Below, piece after piece: positions 25,837 to 34,457 of a stretch of DNA of 50,436 nucleotides (positions within the stretch are counted from its first letter, which is position 1; each line of letters opens with the position of its first letter). The translations under genes and the position numbers were made by a program. Source of the stretch: Lachnospiraceae bacterium (GTDB lineage Bacteria > Bacillota > Clostridia > Lachnospirales > Lachnospiraceae); contig CAAGQC010000094.1 of assembly GCA_900771995.1 (NCBI GenBank), forward strand, positions 1 through 50,436, given 5' to 3'. The notes below the pieces were generated by a model that did no database searches, was not told where the DNA came from, and saw only the letters and a program-made list of their open reading frames with translations.

Positions 25837-26187
25837 TCAGCCTTCTTCAATATGGTTCAGGCCCTGATTTAGGATCGTGATGATATGGTCGTCTGCCAGT
25901 GCATAAAAAATCGTCTTGCCTTCTCTGCGGTTCTTCACCAGATCCATCTGCTTCAACACCCGCAGCTGATGGGATATGGCAGACTGAGACATTCCCAGCA
26001 GCGTGGCAATATCGTATACGCACATCTCGGAGCATAACAGCACCGACAAGATCTTTAATCTTGTGGCATCTCCAAATACTTTAAAAAACTCTGCCAGATC
26101 CTGCAATTCCTCTTCCGGCGGCATCTTCTCATCGATCTGCCGGATGGTCTCCGGATCCGCGGATAGATAACTGTTCTTCTCTTCCAT
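25837..26187 (-). CDS. ArsR/SmtB family metal-sensing repressor
   Basis: A 116-residue winged-helix repressor. The ATG at 26187 has GGAG 6 bases upstream; a longer frame to 26283 has no site. The recognition region is LLGMSQSAISHQLRVLKQMDLVKNRREGKTI in outline. The last helix (DDHIITILNQGLNHIEE) carries Asp, His, His and Glu at the spacing of the SmtB/CzrA alpha-5 zinc site. The alpha-3 site has one Cys (EMCVYD). It is therefore probably a Zn(II)-type sensor that leaves DNA when metal binds. No efflux gene stands beside it; apbE is upstream in the same direction. Confidence 0.87.
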   Translation of the reverse strand: MEEKNSYLSADPETIRQIDEKMPPEEELQDLAEFFKVFGDATRLKILSVLLCSEMCVYDIATLLGMSQSAISHQLRVLKQMDLVKNRREGKTIFYALADDHIITILNQGLNHIEEG

Positions 26188-26282
26188 TCTAATCTCCATT
26201 ATTGATTCTACACTTGCTATATCAGTGGGCACTTTCTGTTTCAACCCGACTGTTATCTGCGGTTCACTACATTTACTATACA

Positions 26283-27377
26283 CTATTTCCGGGAATTCGA
26301 CAAATGGAAATATTGCTGCATGCCCTCTGTCATGGTGATCGTTCCCTCATGATCGATGAACAGCCCTTCCGCATCATATTTTTCCAGAAGCTTCTGTCCC
26401 TCTTCCTGTCCCAGCACAAAGCAGGCGGTAGACAGGGCATCACTCAGGAAACCGTCTGTCGTCACGATGGTGACTCCCGCCACATCGCTGCGGGCCGGGG
26501 AACCGGTCCGGGGATCCAGAATATGATGGTATCTTACGCCGTCCACCTCCACATATCGCTCATAATCTCCCGAGGTGGATACACAATACCCTCCGTCCAG
26601 CGTCAGGATCCCCACACTCTCCGAAGGAGCCAATGGATCTGTCACAGCGATCTGCCAGGCTCCGCCCTCCGGTTTGCTTCCGTAGGTCAGAATGCTGCCT
26701 CCTGCGGAGATCACCGCCCCGCTTACTTCCGGATGCTCCTCCAGCGTTTCACGGATCTCATCCAGTGCCACGCCTTTTCCCACTGCCCCGAGATCTAACT
26801 GCATTTCTGCGGGGATACTGACCGTGGGAACACCTTCTGTCTGCTGTTCCAGCCTGATCTTCTGCCAGCCGGTAGTGGCAAGGGCCCGGGTGATCTCCTC
26901 CTGCCCGGGCAGTTCATAATCCTGTGGATCCGCGGCCGCCGCCCAGGTATCAATGTCCCACAGGCGGCTGAGGCGGCCGATGCTGACATCAAAAGCACCA
27001 CCTGTCTGTTCCGAAATCTGCAGGCACCGTTCCAGCCAGCCTGCCATGGCCGGGGACACAGATACCGGTCCCTCTCCGGCAGCCGCATTGATACGAGCCA
27101 CTTCTGTACTTTCCAGCCTCCAGGAGAGTTCCTTTTGTTCCAGATCGTTTAGTTTTTGTAAAACAACATCTGTTATTTTTGCATCTGTTTCATTTTTCGT
27201 TAAAACCGCAGTTTTCCGGGTCAGGTAAACCGTCTGGGAGATCACGGTTCCCATAGCGGTATCTACACTTTTTTCGCATTCCGTTCTCTGACCGCAGCCT
27301 CCCAGAAAAAGCGCCGGGATCACTGCCAGAAGCGCTGTCCCACACACCGCCCGGAGCATTTTCAAATACTTCTTCAT
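26283..27377 (-). CDS. apbE: FAD:protein FMN transferase lipoprotein (ApbE/Ftp)
   Basis: It attaches FMN to Thr of exported flavoproteins, using FAD and Mg. With the ATG at 27377 (AAAAGGA upstream) it has 364 residues. The signal peptide ends in the lipobox FLGGC (Cys near 28), so it acts on the outer face of the membrane. Family motifs are ESTEVARINAAAG, GGAFDVSIGRLSRLWDI, LDLGAVGKGVALD, SAGGSILTYG and the metal site near GFLSDALSTACFVLG. It is divergent from a NusG-II/Gx-transporter pair. No target flavoprotein such as RnfG is in the window. Confidence 0.93.
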   Translation of the reverse strand: MKKYLKMLRAVCGTALLAVIPALFLGGCGQRTECEKSVDTAMGTVISQTVYLTRKTAVLTKNETDAKITDVVLQKLNDLEQKELSWRLESTEVARINAAAGEGPVSVSPAMAGWLERCLQISEQTGGAFDVSIGRLSRLWDIDTWAAAADPQDYELPGQEEITRALATTGWQKIRLEQQTEGVPTVSIPAEMQLDLGAVGKGVALDEIRETLEEHPEVSGAVISAGGSILTYGSKPEGGAWQIAVTDPLAPSESVGILTLDGGYCVSTSGDYERYVEVDGVRYHHILDPRTGSPARSDVAGVTIVTTDGFLSDALSTACFVLGQEEGQKLLEKYDAEGLFIDHEGTITMTEGMQQYFHLSNSRK

Positions 27378-27393
27378 TTTTTTCATTCCTTTT

Positions 27394-27401
27394 GCTATAC
27401 T
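27394..27401 (+). promoter_or_regulatory. Extended -10 promoter of the NusG-II/Gx operon
   Basis: TGCTATACT-type extended -10 element (TATACT at 27396-27401) about 30 bases before the start codon, with a poor -35. It lies in the short divergent gap after the apbE start. Confidence 0.45.
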
Positions 27402-27431
27402 GTTCACATCAGAAAGGAGCTTCTTATTCCT

Positions 27432-27860
27432 ATGAATGTTTCCATGAATGATCGAAAACGGGCAGTTCTCCTTACCGTAGTTCTGCTTTTAACAGTTGTC
27501 CTTTGCGGTATCCGGATCTATGTGGTCTCCCACAGTTCTGCGGGAAACGGTCAGGCCCTCTATGCTGACCTCTATCAGAACGGGGAACTATTGCAGACCA
27601 TCCGTCTGGACACAGTGACTGACGAATATACCTTTGAAGTTCCGGGAGAGGGTGGCGCCTCGAACACCGTCTGCGTCCGTCCGGGCAGCATCGCCATTAT
27701 CTCTGCCAATTGTCCGGATCAGATCTGTGTGCATCAGGGATTTATCAGCACCTCACTGCTTCCCATCACCTGTCTGCCTAACCGGCTGGTGATCCGGGTC
27801 AGGGAAGAGGCTGCCTGTTTGGATGACACGACGCTCGTCCCGGACGGCGTGACCTATTGA
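27432..27860 (+). CDS. NusG domain II-containing protein
   Basis: A 142-residue membrane-anchored protein. A signal anchor (AVLLTVVLLLTVVLCGIRIYVV) is followed by an extracellular NusG_II domain of about 100 residues: NGELLQTIRLD, VCVRPGSIAIISANCPDQICVHQGFI and ITCLPNRLVIRV. Two conserved Cys (CPDQIC) and a third in ITCLPN are typical. The domain function is unknown. In many Clostridia it stands next to Gx-transporter, ApbE and Rnf genes. AGGAG lies a little far (12 bases) from this ATG; the ATG four codons later is an alternative. Confidence 0.85.
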   Translation: MNVSMNDRKRAVLLTVVLLLTVVLCGIRIYVVSHSSAGNGQALYADLYQNGELLQTIRLDTVTDEYTFEVPGEGGASNTVCVRPGSIAIISANCPDQICVHQGFISTSLLPITCLPNRLVIRVREEAACLDDTTLVPDGVTY

Positions 27861-27927
27861 TAGAAGATCCTTTTGCCTGCACCGCGTTTATGAATTGCAA
27901 AAACACGGAGATGATACGGAGATGATT

Positions 27928-28425
27928 ATGAAACCACCCTTAGCTACCAAAAAACTGACGACGCTTTCCCTGCTGTCTGCCATTGCGCTGGCGCTGTATG
28001 CCGTGGAAAGTGCTCTGCCCCCCATTGTTCCGATCCCCGGCGTTAAGCTGGGGCTTGCCAATATAATAACACTTGTTGTTCTATGGAAATATTCCACAAA
28101 AGATGCTTTTTTCGTGCTTCTGGTGCGGATTCTTTTAGCGACCCTGTTCTTCGGTCAGGCCATCAGTCTCCTGTACAGTCTCTCCGGCGGTCTCCTGTGC
28201 CTGCTGGCAATGGTATTTGTGCAACGGCTGTTGCATGGACATTATCTGTTCCTTGCAAGTATGACCGGAGCTGTTTTTCATAATCTGGGGCAGATCGGTG
28301 TTGCGTTTTTACTGACTTCTGTTCCCGCTGTGCTGGTCTATCTGCCGTTTTTACTGTTAAGCGGTCTGGTGACCGGTCTGTTCATCGGTCTCTGTGCCCG
28401 TTTTACGCTTCGTTTCCTTCCGTAA
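27928..28425 (+). CDS. Gx transporter family protein (Hpre_diP_synt_I)
   Basis: A 165-residue hydrophobic protein with about five membrane segments. It contains ALYAVESALPPIVPIPGVKLGLANIITL in outline, the glycine-rich first-helix motif that gives the family its name. It is annotated in databases either as Gx transporter or as heptaprenyl diphosphate synthase component I; the first fits the membrane topology and the ECF-S-like look. The ATG at 27928 has CGGAG 6 bases upstream. It is 67 bases after the NusG-II gene, in one operon. Its last 23 bases overlap the convergent folBK gene. Confidence 0.85.
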   Translation: MKPPLATKKLTTLSLLSAIALALYAVESALPPIVPIPGVKLGLANIITLVVLWKYSTKDAFFVLLVRILLATLFFGQAISLLYSLSGGLLCLLAMVFVQRLLHGHYLFLASMTGAVFHNLGQIGVAFLLTSVPAVLVYLPFLLLSGLVTGLFIGLCARFTLRFLP

Positions 28426-29260
28426 GATCCCCAGGGAGCTCCGACAACATCTGTGTTACGGTCTTATGCGTAATGGGATGACGGAAATTCGGTGCCAGCT
28501 CACTCAAAGGCTTCAGTACAAAATAACGATTCTCCATATCTATATGCGGAATCACCAGATCCTCGGAAGCATACACCAGATCATCATAGAAGATAATATC
28601 CAGATCCAGTGTCCGTGGCCCCCAGTGAAGCTTACGTTCTCTTCCTTCCATCTGCTCAATACGGTGCAGCTCCTGTAATAATTCTTCCGGTGCAAGCAGC
28701 GTCCGGATCTCAAACATTCCATTTACGAAATTATCCTGCTCTACGACGCCATAAGGCAGTGTCTCCAACAGCTCCGACACCTTTTCCACTCTGATGTCTT
28801 TGTTCTTCTGAAGCTGTCCCAAAGCCTGCGCGATATGCTCTCTGCTGTCTCCCATATTGGAACCCACGGCAATATAGGCTTCATGCCATTCCCTGTGAAT
28901 CGCCACAGATACACTGCCAAAAGCTAATGGGATCGGAGCCTCGGGCTTGCGGATTTCCAGATCCAGTCCCTGTACCAGCGGAAAATGCTGTAATACTTCG
29001 TAAGCAGTCCGCTCCGCCACCGTTTCGATCAGTTGAAAAGTATGCTGCTGCATGAACTCCGTGATAAACTGACAGACCTCTCCGTAATTGGTGGAGAGAC
29101 TTAAGTCATCCGCCAGTCCTGCCGGACGGGTATTCGTATATAACGTGGCATTCACATAAAAATGCTGTCCTTTTTCATTTTCTTCCGGATATACGCCGTG
29201 ATGCGCGTATACTTCCAATTCTTCGATACGGATCTGGTCCTCATAAGTGCCTTTTTTCAT
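28403..29260 (-). CDS. folK: Bifunctional dihydroneopterin aldolase/HPPK (FolB-FolK fusion)
   Basis: A 285-residue fusion for two consecutive folate steps. Residues about 8-122 are FolB (RIEELEVYAHHGVYPEENEKGQ in outline; IRKPEAPI), which cleaves dihydroneopterin to 6-hydroxymethyl-dihydropterin. Residues about 127-280 are FolK (AYIAVGSNMGDS; HWGPRTLDLDIIFYDD), which pyrophosphorylates that product with ATP. The fusion is common in Firmicutes. It is the last gene of folC-folE-HD-folP-folBK. Its 3' end overlaps the convergent transporter gene by 23 bases. Confidence 0.95.
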   Translation of the reverse strand: MKKGTYEDQIRIEELEVYAHHGVYPEENEKGQHFYVNATLYTNTRPAGLADDLSLSTNYGEVCQFITEFMQQHTFQLIETVAERTAYEVLQHFPLVQGLDLEIRKPEAPIPLAFGSVSVAIHREWHEAYIAVGSNMGDSREHIAQALGQLQKNKDIRVEKVSELLETLPYGVVEQDNFVNGMFEIRTLLAPEELLQELHRIEQMEGRERKLHWGPRTLDLDIIFYDDLVYASEDLVIPHIDMENRYFVLKPLSELAPNFRHPITHKTVTQMLSELPGDLTEGNEA

Positions 29261-29299
29261 TTGCCGACTCCGCCTTTCCCAACGCTTCTTCGCAAAATA

Positions 29300-30115
29300 T
29301 CATTTGCTGCTGTTTAAAATGGCCTCACACATTTTAATGGTGCGGACATTTTCCTTCACATCATGCACACGGACGAACATGCATCCCTTCTGCACACCGA
29401 ACATGGTGGTCACAAGCGTCCCCTCTACTCTCTCTGTCACCGGCAGATCCAGTGTCAGTCCGATCACGGATTTGCGGCTGCATCCTAAAAGCAACGGATA
29501 ACCGAACATATTCAGTTCTTCCAGACAGTTGATGATCTCCAGATTGTTCTCATAGGTCTTGCCGAAGCCCACACCGGGGTCCAAGATGATCTTCTCATCC
29601 GCGATGCCTGCCGCTTCCGCCAAATGGATCGTGTCCGCCAGATCCGCTGCCACATCCTGCATGAAATCCCGATAATCCGCTTCCTTACGGTTATGCATCA
29701 GACAGCAGGGCAGACCGCTCTTCGCAATGACCTCTGCCATATGGTTATCATATTTCAAGCCCCAGATATCATTGATGAGATCCGCCCCCGCACGGATTCC
29801 TGCCTCTGCCACTCCGCTTTTGTAGGTGTCCAGGGAAATAGGAATGTCAAAATTTGCCTTCACCGCCTCGATCATGGGTACGACTCTGGCAATCTCCTCT
29901 TCATCGGATAGCAGGGTATAACCCCACGGTCTGGTGGATTCTCCGCCGATATCCACAATATCCATCCCCTCAGCGATCATTTCTTCCACATGCTTCAATG
30001 CCCGGTCTCTGTCATTCCACTTTCCTCCGTCGGAAAAAGAATCCGGGGTCACATTCAGGATTCCCATTACATAAGTATGTCCCTTCGTCTGAAACTCTCT
30101 GTTGCCAATCTTCAT
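29300..30115 (-). CDS. folP: Dihydropteroate synthase
   Basis: It joins p-aminobenzoate to hydroxymethyl-dihydropterin pyrophosphate and is the sulfonamide target. It has 271 residues from the ATG at 30115 (GGGGAG upstream). TIM-barrel motifs are GILNVTPDSFSDGG (near 19-32), DIGGESTRP, the DLINDIWG strand, ILDPGVGFGKT and LLGCSRKS. All are intact, and there is no obvious resistance insertion. It lies between the HD protein and folBK. Confidence 0.96.
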   Translation of the reverse strand: MKIGNREFQTKGHTYVMGILNVTPDSFSDGGKWNDRDRALKHVEEMIAEGMDIVDIGGESTRPWGYTLLSDEEEIARVVPMIEAVKANFDIPISLDTYKSGVAEAGIRAGADLINDIWGLKYDNHMAEVIAKSGLPCCLMHNRKEADYRDFMQDVAADLADTIHLAEAAGIADEKIILDPGVGFGKTYENNLEIINCLEELNMFGYPLLLGCSRKSVIGLTLDLPVTERVEGTLVTTMFGVQKGCMFVRVHDVKENVRTIKMCEAILNSSK

Positions 30116-30166
30116 TTGTCTTCTCCCCACGTTTCTTAATATTATTTATGATGTTCCCGACACCAA

Positions 30167-30649
30167 TTAATACTTAATTGTCAGGTTCTTCTTGCCGTCT
30201 TTCCAGTTGCAATCCTTCTCCGCATCGCACGCAAAGCAGGCACGGCTTGCCTTATCCGCCCGATACAGGATGCCGTTTAGATTCTTCTCCTTCGCCGCCT
30301 CAGGATCCCGGTGTCTGGAGATTGCTGTTACAATAACATCCGTTTCTTCATCGTTGAATCCACACGCCTTCAGAATCTCCGGTGCGATCCGTGCACTGGC
30401 CTGCTCATGCGGAATGCCATTCTCGTACTGTTCATGTTTCCCACAATCGTGGAGCAGTGCCGCCGCATAGATCCATTCCCGGTTGATCTTAAGCCCTTCC
30501 TCCAGCGCTATGATCGTACCGATCCTGGCTACATCCAGAAAATGCACCATACCATGACGGCAGAAGCGTCTGTCTGCTTCTGCCGCATTGTTTCGTCCTA
30601 AATGATATAAAAACAAATCATGATTTAATATTTTATCAATTCTATCCAT
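30167..30649 (-). CDS. HD domain-containing protein of the folate operon
   Basis: A 160-residue metal-dependent phosphohydrolase of HD type. The metal motif appears as HGMVHFLDVARI (first His), AALLHDCGKHEQYENG (the HD pair, near 71) and HEQASARIAPEIL. The C-terminal tail has a cysteine cluster, RACFACDAEKDCNW. The ATG at 30649 has GGAG 6 bases upstream. It lies between folE and folP, 58 bases after folE. No dihydroneopterin triphosphate pyrophosphatase gene is visible here, so action on a pterin phosphate is a position-based guess; nucleotide hydrolysis is the other option. Confidence 0.85.
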   Translation of the reverse strand: MDRIDKILNHDLFLYHLGRNNAAEADRRFCRHGMVHFLDVARIGTIIALEEGLKINREWIYAAALLHDCGKHEQYENGIPHEQASARIAPEILKACGFNDEETDVIVTAISRHRDPEAAKEKNLNGILYRADKASRACFACDAEKDCNWKDGKKNLTIKY

Positions 30650-30707
30650 CGAAGTCTCCATCACTTCATCCCGGTCGCTTAGCAGCTTTCTTCCGCATCC
30701 GTAATCT

Positions 30708-31265
30708 CTACCGGTTCACCAGCTGTAAAAATCTGTCCTGCAATTCCTTATTCTCCGCAAAGACTCCCCTTGTCACCATGGTAACGGTCTGACTGCCGGG
30801 CTTTTTGATCCCGCGCATGGTCATGCACATATGCTCCGCTTCCAACATTACCATAACTCCCTGAGGTGCCAGATATTTCATGATATCATCGGCGATCTGT
30901 GCCGTCATCCGCTCCTGGATCTGTAATCTTCTGGCATATACCTCCACAGTCCTGGCAAGCTTACTCAGACCCACAACCTTGCCATCGGGGATATACGCAA
31001 CATGAGCTTTGCCGTAAAAAGGCATCAGATGATGCTCACACATAGAATAAAAGGTAATATCCTTCTCCAGTACCATCTCGTTATTGTCTACGGAGAAGAC
31101 CTTCGACAGATGCTCTCCCGCATCCTGATCCATACCGCCGCAGATCTCTTCATACATCCTGCCGATCCGTTCCGGTGTCTCCTTCAGTCCTTCTCTATCG
31201 GTATCTTCCCCGATTCCTTCCAGTAAAAGCTTTATTGCTTCCTGTACTTTCTTCTGATCTACCAT
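30708..31265 (-). CDS. folE: GTP cyclohydrolase I
   Basis: It converts GTP to 7,8-dihydroneopterin triphosphate. It has 185 residues from the ATG at 31265; the folC stop codon ends 2 bases earlier, so translation is coupled. The zinc ligands are in SMCEHHLMPF and HMCMTMRGIKKPGS. KVVGLSKLARTVEVYARRLQ is the typical substrate and oligomer region. It is type IA, zinc-dependent, and of normal length. Confidence 0.96.
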   Translation of the reverse strand: MVDQKKVQEAIKLLLEGIGEDTDREGLKETPERIGRMYEEICGGMDQDAGEHLSKVFSVDNNEMVLEKDITFYSMCEHHLMPFYGKAHVAYIPDGKVVGLSKLARTVEVYARRLQIQERMTAQIADDIMKYLAPQGVMVMLEAEHMCMTMRGIKKPGSQTVTMVTRGVFAENKELQDRFLQLVNR

Positions 31266-31267
31266 TT

Positions 31268-32584
31268 TCACCGCTTCGCTTTCCGTTTATTCCCTGCTGT
31301 CTGTCTCTTCTCCATGAGCTTCAGGATTCTTCCCAGATAAGAGAGAGAGCCGAAGCACAATATCACATCATCCCGTCCTGCCAGCAGGTGACTAAGCTCC
31401 ACTGCCTCTTCCAGGCTGTCCACCGCCGTCACATTGGGGTGTACCTTTGCCACCTCTGTTGCCAGATCATAGGCATGCATGGCTCTGGGATTGTCCGGAG
31501 GTGTCACCGTGAGAATCTGATCCGCATACTTCTCTGTCAGTGCGATCACGCGGTCCACTTCCTTATCCTTTAACATTCCCATTATATAGATAATTCTTTT
31601 ATTTGTAAAATAGAATTCTATGGAATCCGCAAGTTTTGCGGCTGCATCCTCGTTATGTGCACCGTCTACTATAAATAACGGGTGTTCTTCCAGTATTTGC
31701 AACCGTCCGTTCCAGACAGTCTCCCTCAGGCCTTTCCGAATGGCAGTCTCTTTGATCTCATAACCGCATTTTTCCAGAGCCTGCACCGCTTCCAGCGCCA
31801 GCACAGCATTTGCCACCTGGAATTTCCCCGCAAGGGTGATCTCCAGCTTTTTATAATTTCCATAATCGAAGGTCTGCTTTTTCAGTCCATATTTCACATG
31901 TTTTGCATTTGCTACATCTGCGATGGTCAGCATGCAGCCGAGTTCTGCCGCCGTCTGCTCCACAACCTTCTGTGCCGCTTCTTTTTGCCGCATGGAGACC
32001 ACCTGACATCCCGGCTTACAGATTCCGGTCTTGTGTGCTGCAATCTCCTCCAGACTGTTACCTAAGAATTTCATATGATCCATACCGATGGAAGCCAGTA
32101 CCGCCACCTGCGTGGTCGTGATCAGATTTGTAGCATCTTCCCTGCCGCCCATACCGGTCTCCAGTACGACGATATCACACTGTTTTTCCCGGAAATACCA
32201 AAAAGCCAGCGCCGTCTCAATCTCAAAAGGCGTCGGATGATGGAAGCCGTCACTTACCATAGCATCACAATGCTTTTTTATGATCTCCAGTCCTTCACAC
32301 AGATCCTTATGCGTGATCTTCTGCTTTCCGATCTGGATTTTTTCACAATATTCAATAATAACAGGTGATATATATTTTCCCACACGGTATCCGGCAGCCT
32401 GTAAGATGCTGGAAATATAGGCAAGTGTGGATCCTTTTCCGTTGGTTCCCGCAATATGCACAAATTTTAATTCATCCTGCGGATTTCCCAGTCTTCTGCA
32501 CAGTTCCCGGATGCTGTTCAGCCCCGGAACGATGCCGTAAGTTCCCACTTTTTCCATATATTCCATTGCTTCCTGATAGTTCAT
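31268..32584 (-). CDS. folC: Bifunctional folylpolyglutamate synthase/dihydrofolate synthase
   Basis: It adds the first Glu to dihydropteroate and further Glu residues to folates. It has 438 residues from the ATG at 32584 (GGGAGAG upstream). It is a Mur-ligase-like ATPase with HIAGTNGKGSTLAY (P-loop near 44-50), the second ATP motif TGMGGREDATN, SIGMDHMKFLG, and the C-terminal FIVDGAHNEDA. It is the first gene of the folate operon, with a promoter at 32616-32644. A gene for the opposite strand starts inside that promoter region. Confidence 0.95.
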   Translation of the reverse strand: MNYQEAMEYMEKVGTYGIVPGLNSIRELCRRLGNPQDELKFVHIAGTNGKGSTLAYISSILQAAGYRVGKYISPVIIEYCEKIQIGKQKITHKDLCEGLEIIKKHCDAMVSDGFHHPTPFEIETALAFWYFREKQCDIVVLETGMGGREDATNLITTTQVAVLASIGMDHMKFLGNSLEEIAAHKTGICKPGCQVVSMRQKEAAQKVVEQTAAELGCMLTIADVANAKHVKYGLKKQTFDYGNYKKLEITLAGKFQVANAVLALEAVQALEKCGYEIKETAIRKGLRETVWNGRLQILEEHPLFIVDGAHNEDAAAKLADSIEFYFTNKRIIYIMGMLKDKEVDRVIALTEKYADQILTVTPPDNPRAMHAYDLATEVAKVHPNVTAVDSLEEAVELSHLLAGRDDVILCFGSLSYLGRILKLMEKRQTAGNKRKAKR

Positions 32585-32615
32585 AGCAATCTCTCCCGTA
32601 TCATACGTTGAAAAT

Positions 32616-32644
32616 TTCATATACTATGTCCATGAAAATGACAA
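32616..32644 (-). promoter_or_regulatory. Promoter of the folate operon
   Basis: TTGTCA (32639-32644), a 17-base spacer and TATGAA (32616-32621) on the minus strand. It lies over the first codons of the divergent membrane-protein gene. No THF riboswitch can fit in the short leader. Confidence 0.55.
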
Positions 32645-33054
32645 AATCCATCGCAAACTCTTTTAAAACCTTCGGCAGGAGCTTTCTCCTGTGCGGACTG
32701 TGTGGCTGGTGCATGGAGATCCTGTTCACAGCGCTGCACTCCCTTCGGCGCAGAGATCTGCGTCTTACCGGTAATACTTCCCTGTGGATGTTCCCGATCT
32801 ACGGCTCCGCCTGCCTGCTTGCACCCTTCAAACGGCTATTTGCACACCTGCACATCAGTCGTCCCGGACGCGGGCTGTTCTATATGGCAATGATCTTCAC
32901 CGTGGAATATCTCAGTGGGCGCCTATTGTGGAAGCATGGTCTCTGCCCCTGGGATTACGGCAAAAGCCGTTTCCACATCCACCGGATCATCCGGCTGGAC
33001 TATGCTCCCTGGTGGTTCCTGGCAGGACTGTTTTTTGAAAAGATCCTGCCCTGA
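32626..33054 (+). CDS. CmpB-type putative ABC transporter permease (membrane protein)
   Basis: A 142-residue membrane protein of the ABC_trans_CmpB family. It has LLCGLCGWCMEILFTAL, then LTGNTSLWMFPIYGSACLLAP, MIFTVEYLSGRLL and a terminal WDYGKSRFHIHRIIRLDYAPWWF segment. About four hydrophobic stretches are visible. Despite the family name, no ATPase partner is nearby and transport is unproven. Three ATG codons stand close together at 32626, 32632 and 32638, none with a clear ribosome binding site, so the start is uncertain. It converges on the MATE gene with a gap of 14 bases. Confidence 0.75.
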   Translation: MSMKMTKSIANSFKTFGRSFLLCGLCGWCMEILFTALHSLRRRDLRLTGNTSLWMFPIYGSACLLAPFKRLFAHLHISRPGRGLFYMAMIFTVEYLSGRLLWKHGLCPWDYGKSRFHIHRIIRLDYAPWWFLAGLFFEKILP

Positions 33055-33068
33055 GCCGTTTTACAGCA

Positions 33069-34442
33069 TTACTGCATTGCTTCTGCCAGCATCCGTTCCT
33101 CATGAACCTTTTTTTCCCGCACCATCTTCTTCATGAGGAAATGATAAGCGATCCAGAGGAAAATACCTGCGGTCAGCCAGGCTGAGGCATTGGCAAAGCA
33201 CACACCCACATAACTCATCAGATGCGCTGCCGCAAAAGCCACGATACCACGACTCAACAGTTCCACCACACCGCCCATCATGGGCATGAAGCCAAAGCCA
33301 CAGCCCTGCAGCGCATTTCGGAAGATAAATATCATTCCCAGCGGAATGAAGAACATGCCACAGATCGTAATATACGTTCTGGCATAGCCGCATACCATCT
33401 CAATCTGTTCGGAGATGAACAGCGGTACAATATAAGGAAGCGCTATATATACCAGTCCGTAGACAAGCACCGCATAGACACCGGACATAATATTGGCAGC
33501 TTTCACGCCCTTCCGTATACGGTCCAGATCATTGATACCGCGGTTCTGTGCACAGTAAGTTGCCATAGTCACCCCCATTGCAGCAAAGGGCTGTGTCACC
33601 AGCTGTTCCACCTTGCAGGACACCGAATAAGATGCCACCACGGTAGAACCCAGCAGATTCAGTGCTGCCTGTACCAGAATGGTACCGATAGCAGTAATGG
33701 AAAACTGCAGTGCCATGGGAATTCCCACGGTCAGCTGATTTTTCACACACTGACTTTCCAGTCTGCAATGCTCCGGACGGATATGCAGTGTAGGTACTCT
33801 CTTAATAATATAAATCAGACACAGTACACCGGATAATCCCTGAGAAATGATAGTCGCATAAGCTGCACCGCCCACTCCCATATGACCGTAAACGATCAGT
33901 ACATAGTCCAGGACAATATTCGTCACCGAAGCGATCACCAGCAACACTAACGGCACCACACTGTTGCCGATGGCACGCAGGATACTGGACAACAGGTTAT
34001 ACAATACATTGCAGGCAATTCCCGCACAGATGATCATAATGTATTCCTTCGTCATATCGAAAATATCTTCCGGAGTATTCATCACCCGAAGCAGACTGTC
34101 CATGCTGGCCATACTGACTGCCGTCATCACGATTGTCACGATCACCGACAGGATGGCTGCGCTTCCGATACTTTTGCGCATCCCCTCCCGGTCCCCGGCT
34201 CCGAAGCGTTGTGCCGTCAGCACAGTAAATCCGGTGGTCAGTCCCTGGGTAAATCCCAGGATCAGGAAGCTTACCGACCCGGTGGCTCCTACTGCCGCCA
34301 ATGCATCTACACCTACGAACCGACCCACGATAATGGTATCCACCATGCTGTATAACTGCTGGAAAATATTACCTATGATAATAGGAATGATAAATTTTGT
34401 AATCAGCTTAGAAGGGCTGCCCTTCGTCATATCAAGTTCCAT
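33069..34442 (-). CDS. MATE family efflux transporter
   Basis: A 457-residue antiporter with about twelve membrane segments in two MatE repeats. The N-terminal half has FIIPIIIGNIFQQLYSMVDTIIVGRFVG and LGFTQGLTTGFTVLTAQRFGAGD in outline. The second repeat begins around GIPMALQFSITAIGTILVQ. It is related to the NorM/DinF-like group of Clostridia that exports drugs or metabolites against Na+ or H+. AGGAG precedes the ATG. A terminator hairpin stands immediately upstream (34458-34483), so expression probably depends on read-through from the PH-domain gene. Confidence 0.9.
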   Translation of the reverse strand: MELDMTKGSPSKLITKFIIPIIIGNIFQQLYSMVDTIIVGRFVGVDALAAVGATGSVSFLILGFTQGLTTGFTVLTAQRFGAGDREGMRKSIGSAAILSVIVTIVMTAVSMASMDSLLRVMNTPEDIFDMTKEYIMIICAGIACNVLYNLLSSILRAIGNSVVPLVLLVIASVTNIVLDYVLIVYGHMGVGGAAYATIISQGLSGVLCLIYIIKRVPTLHIRPEHCRLESQCVKNQLTVGIPMALQFSITAIGTILVQAALNLLGSTVVASYSVSCKVEQLVTQPFAAMGVTMATYCAQNRGINDLDRIRKGVKAANIMSGVYAVLVYGLVYIALPYIVPLFISEQIEMVCGYARTYITICGMFFIPLGMIFIFRNALQGCGFGFMPMMGGVVELLSRGIVAFAAAHLMSYVGVCFANASAWLTAGIFLWIAYHFLMKKMVREKKVHEERMLAEAMQ

Positions 34443-34457
34443 AAATCTCCTCTCCCG

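Noticed and set aside
32585..32660. THF riboswitch before the folate operon
   Set aside because: The leader between the promoter and folC is only about 25 bases and has no matching pairing elements.
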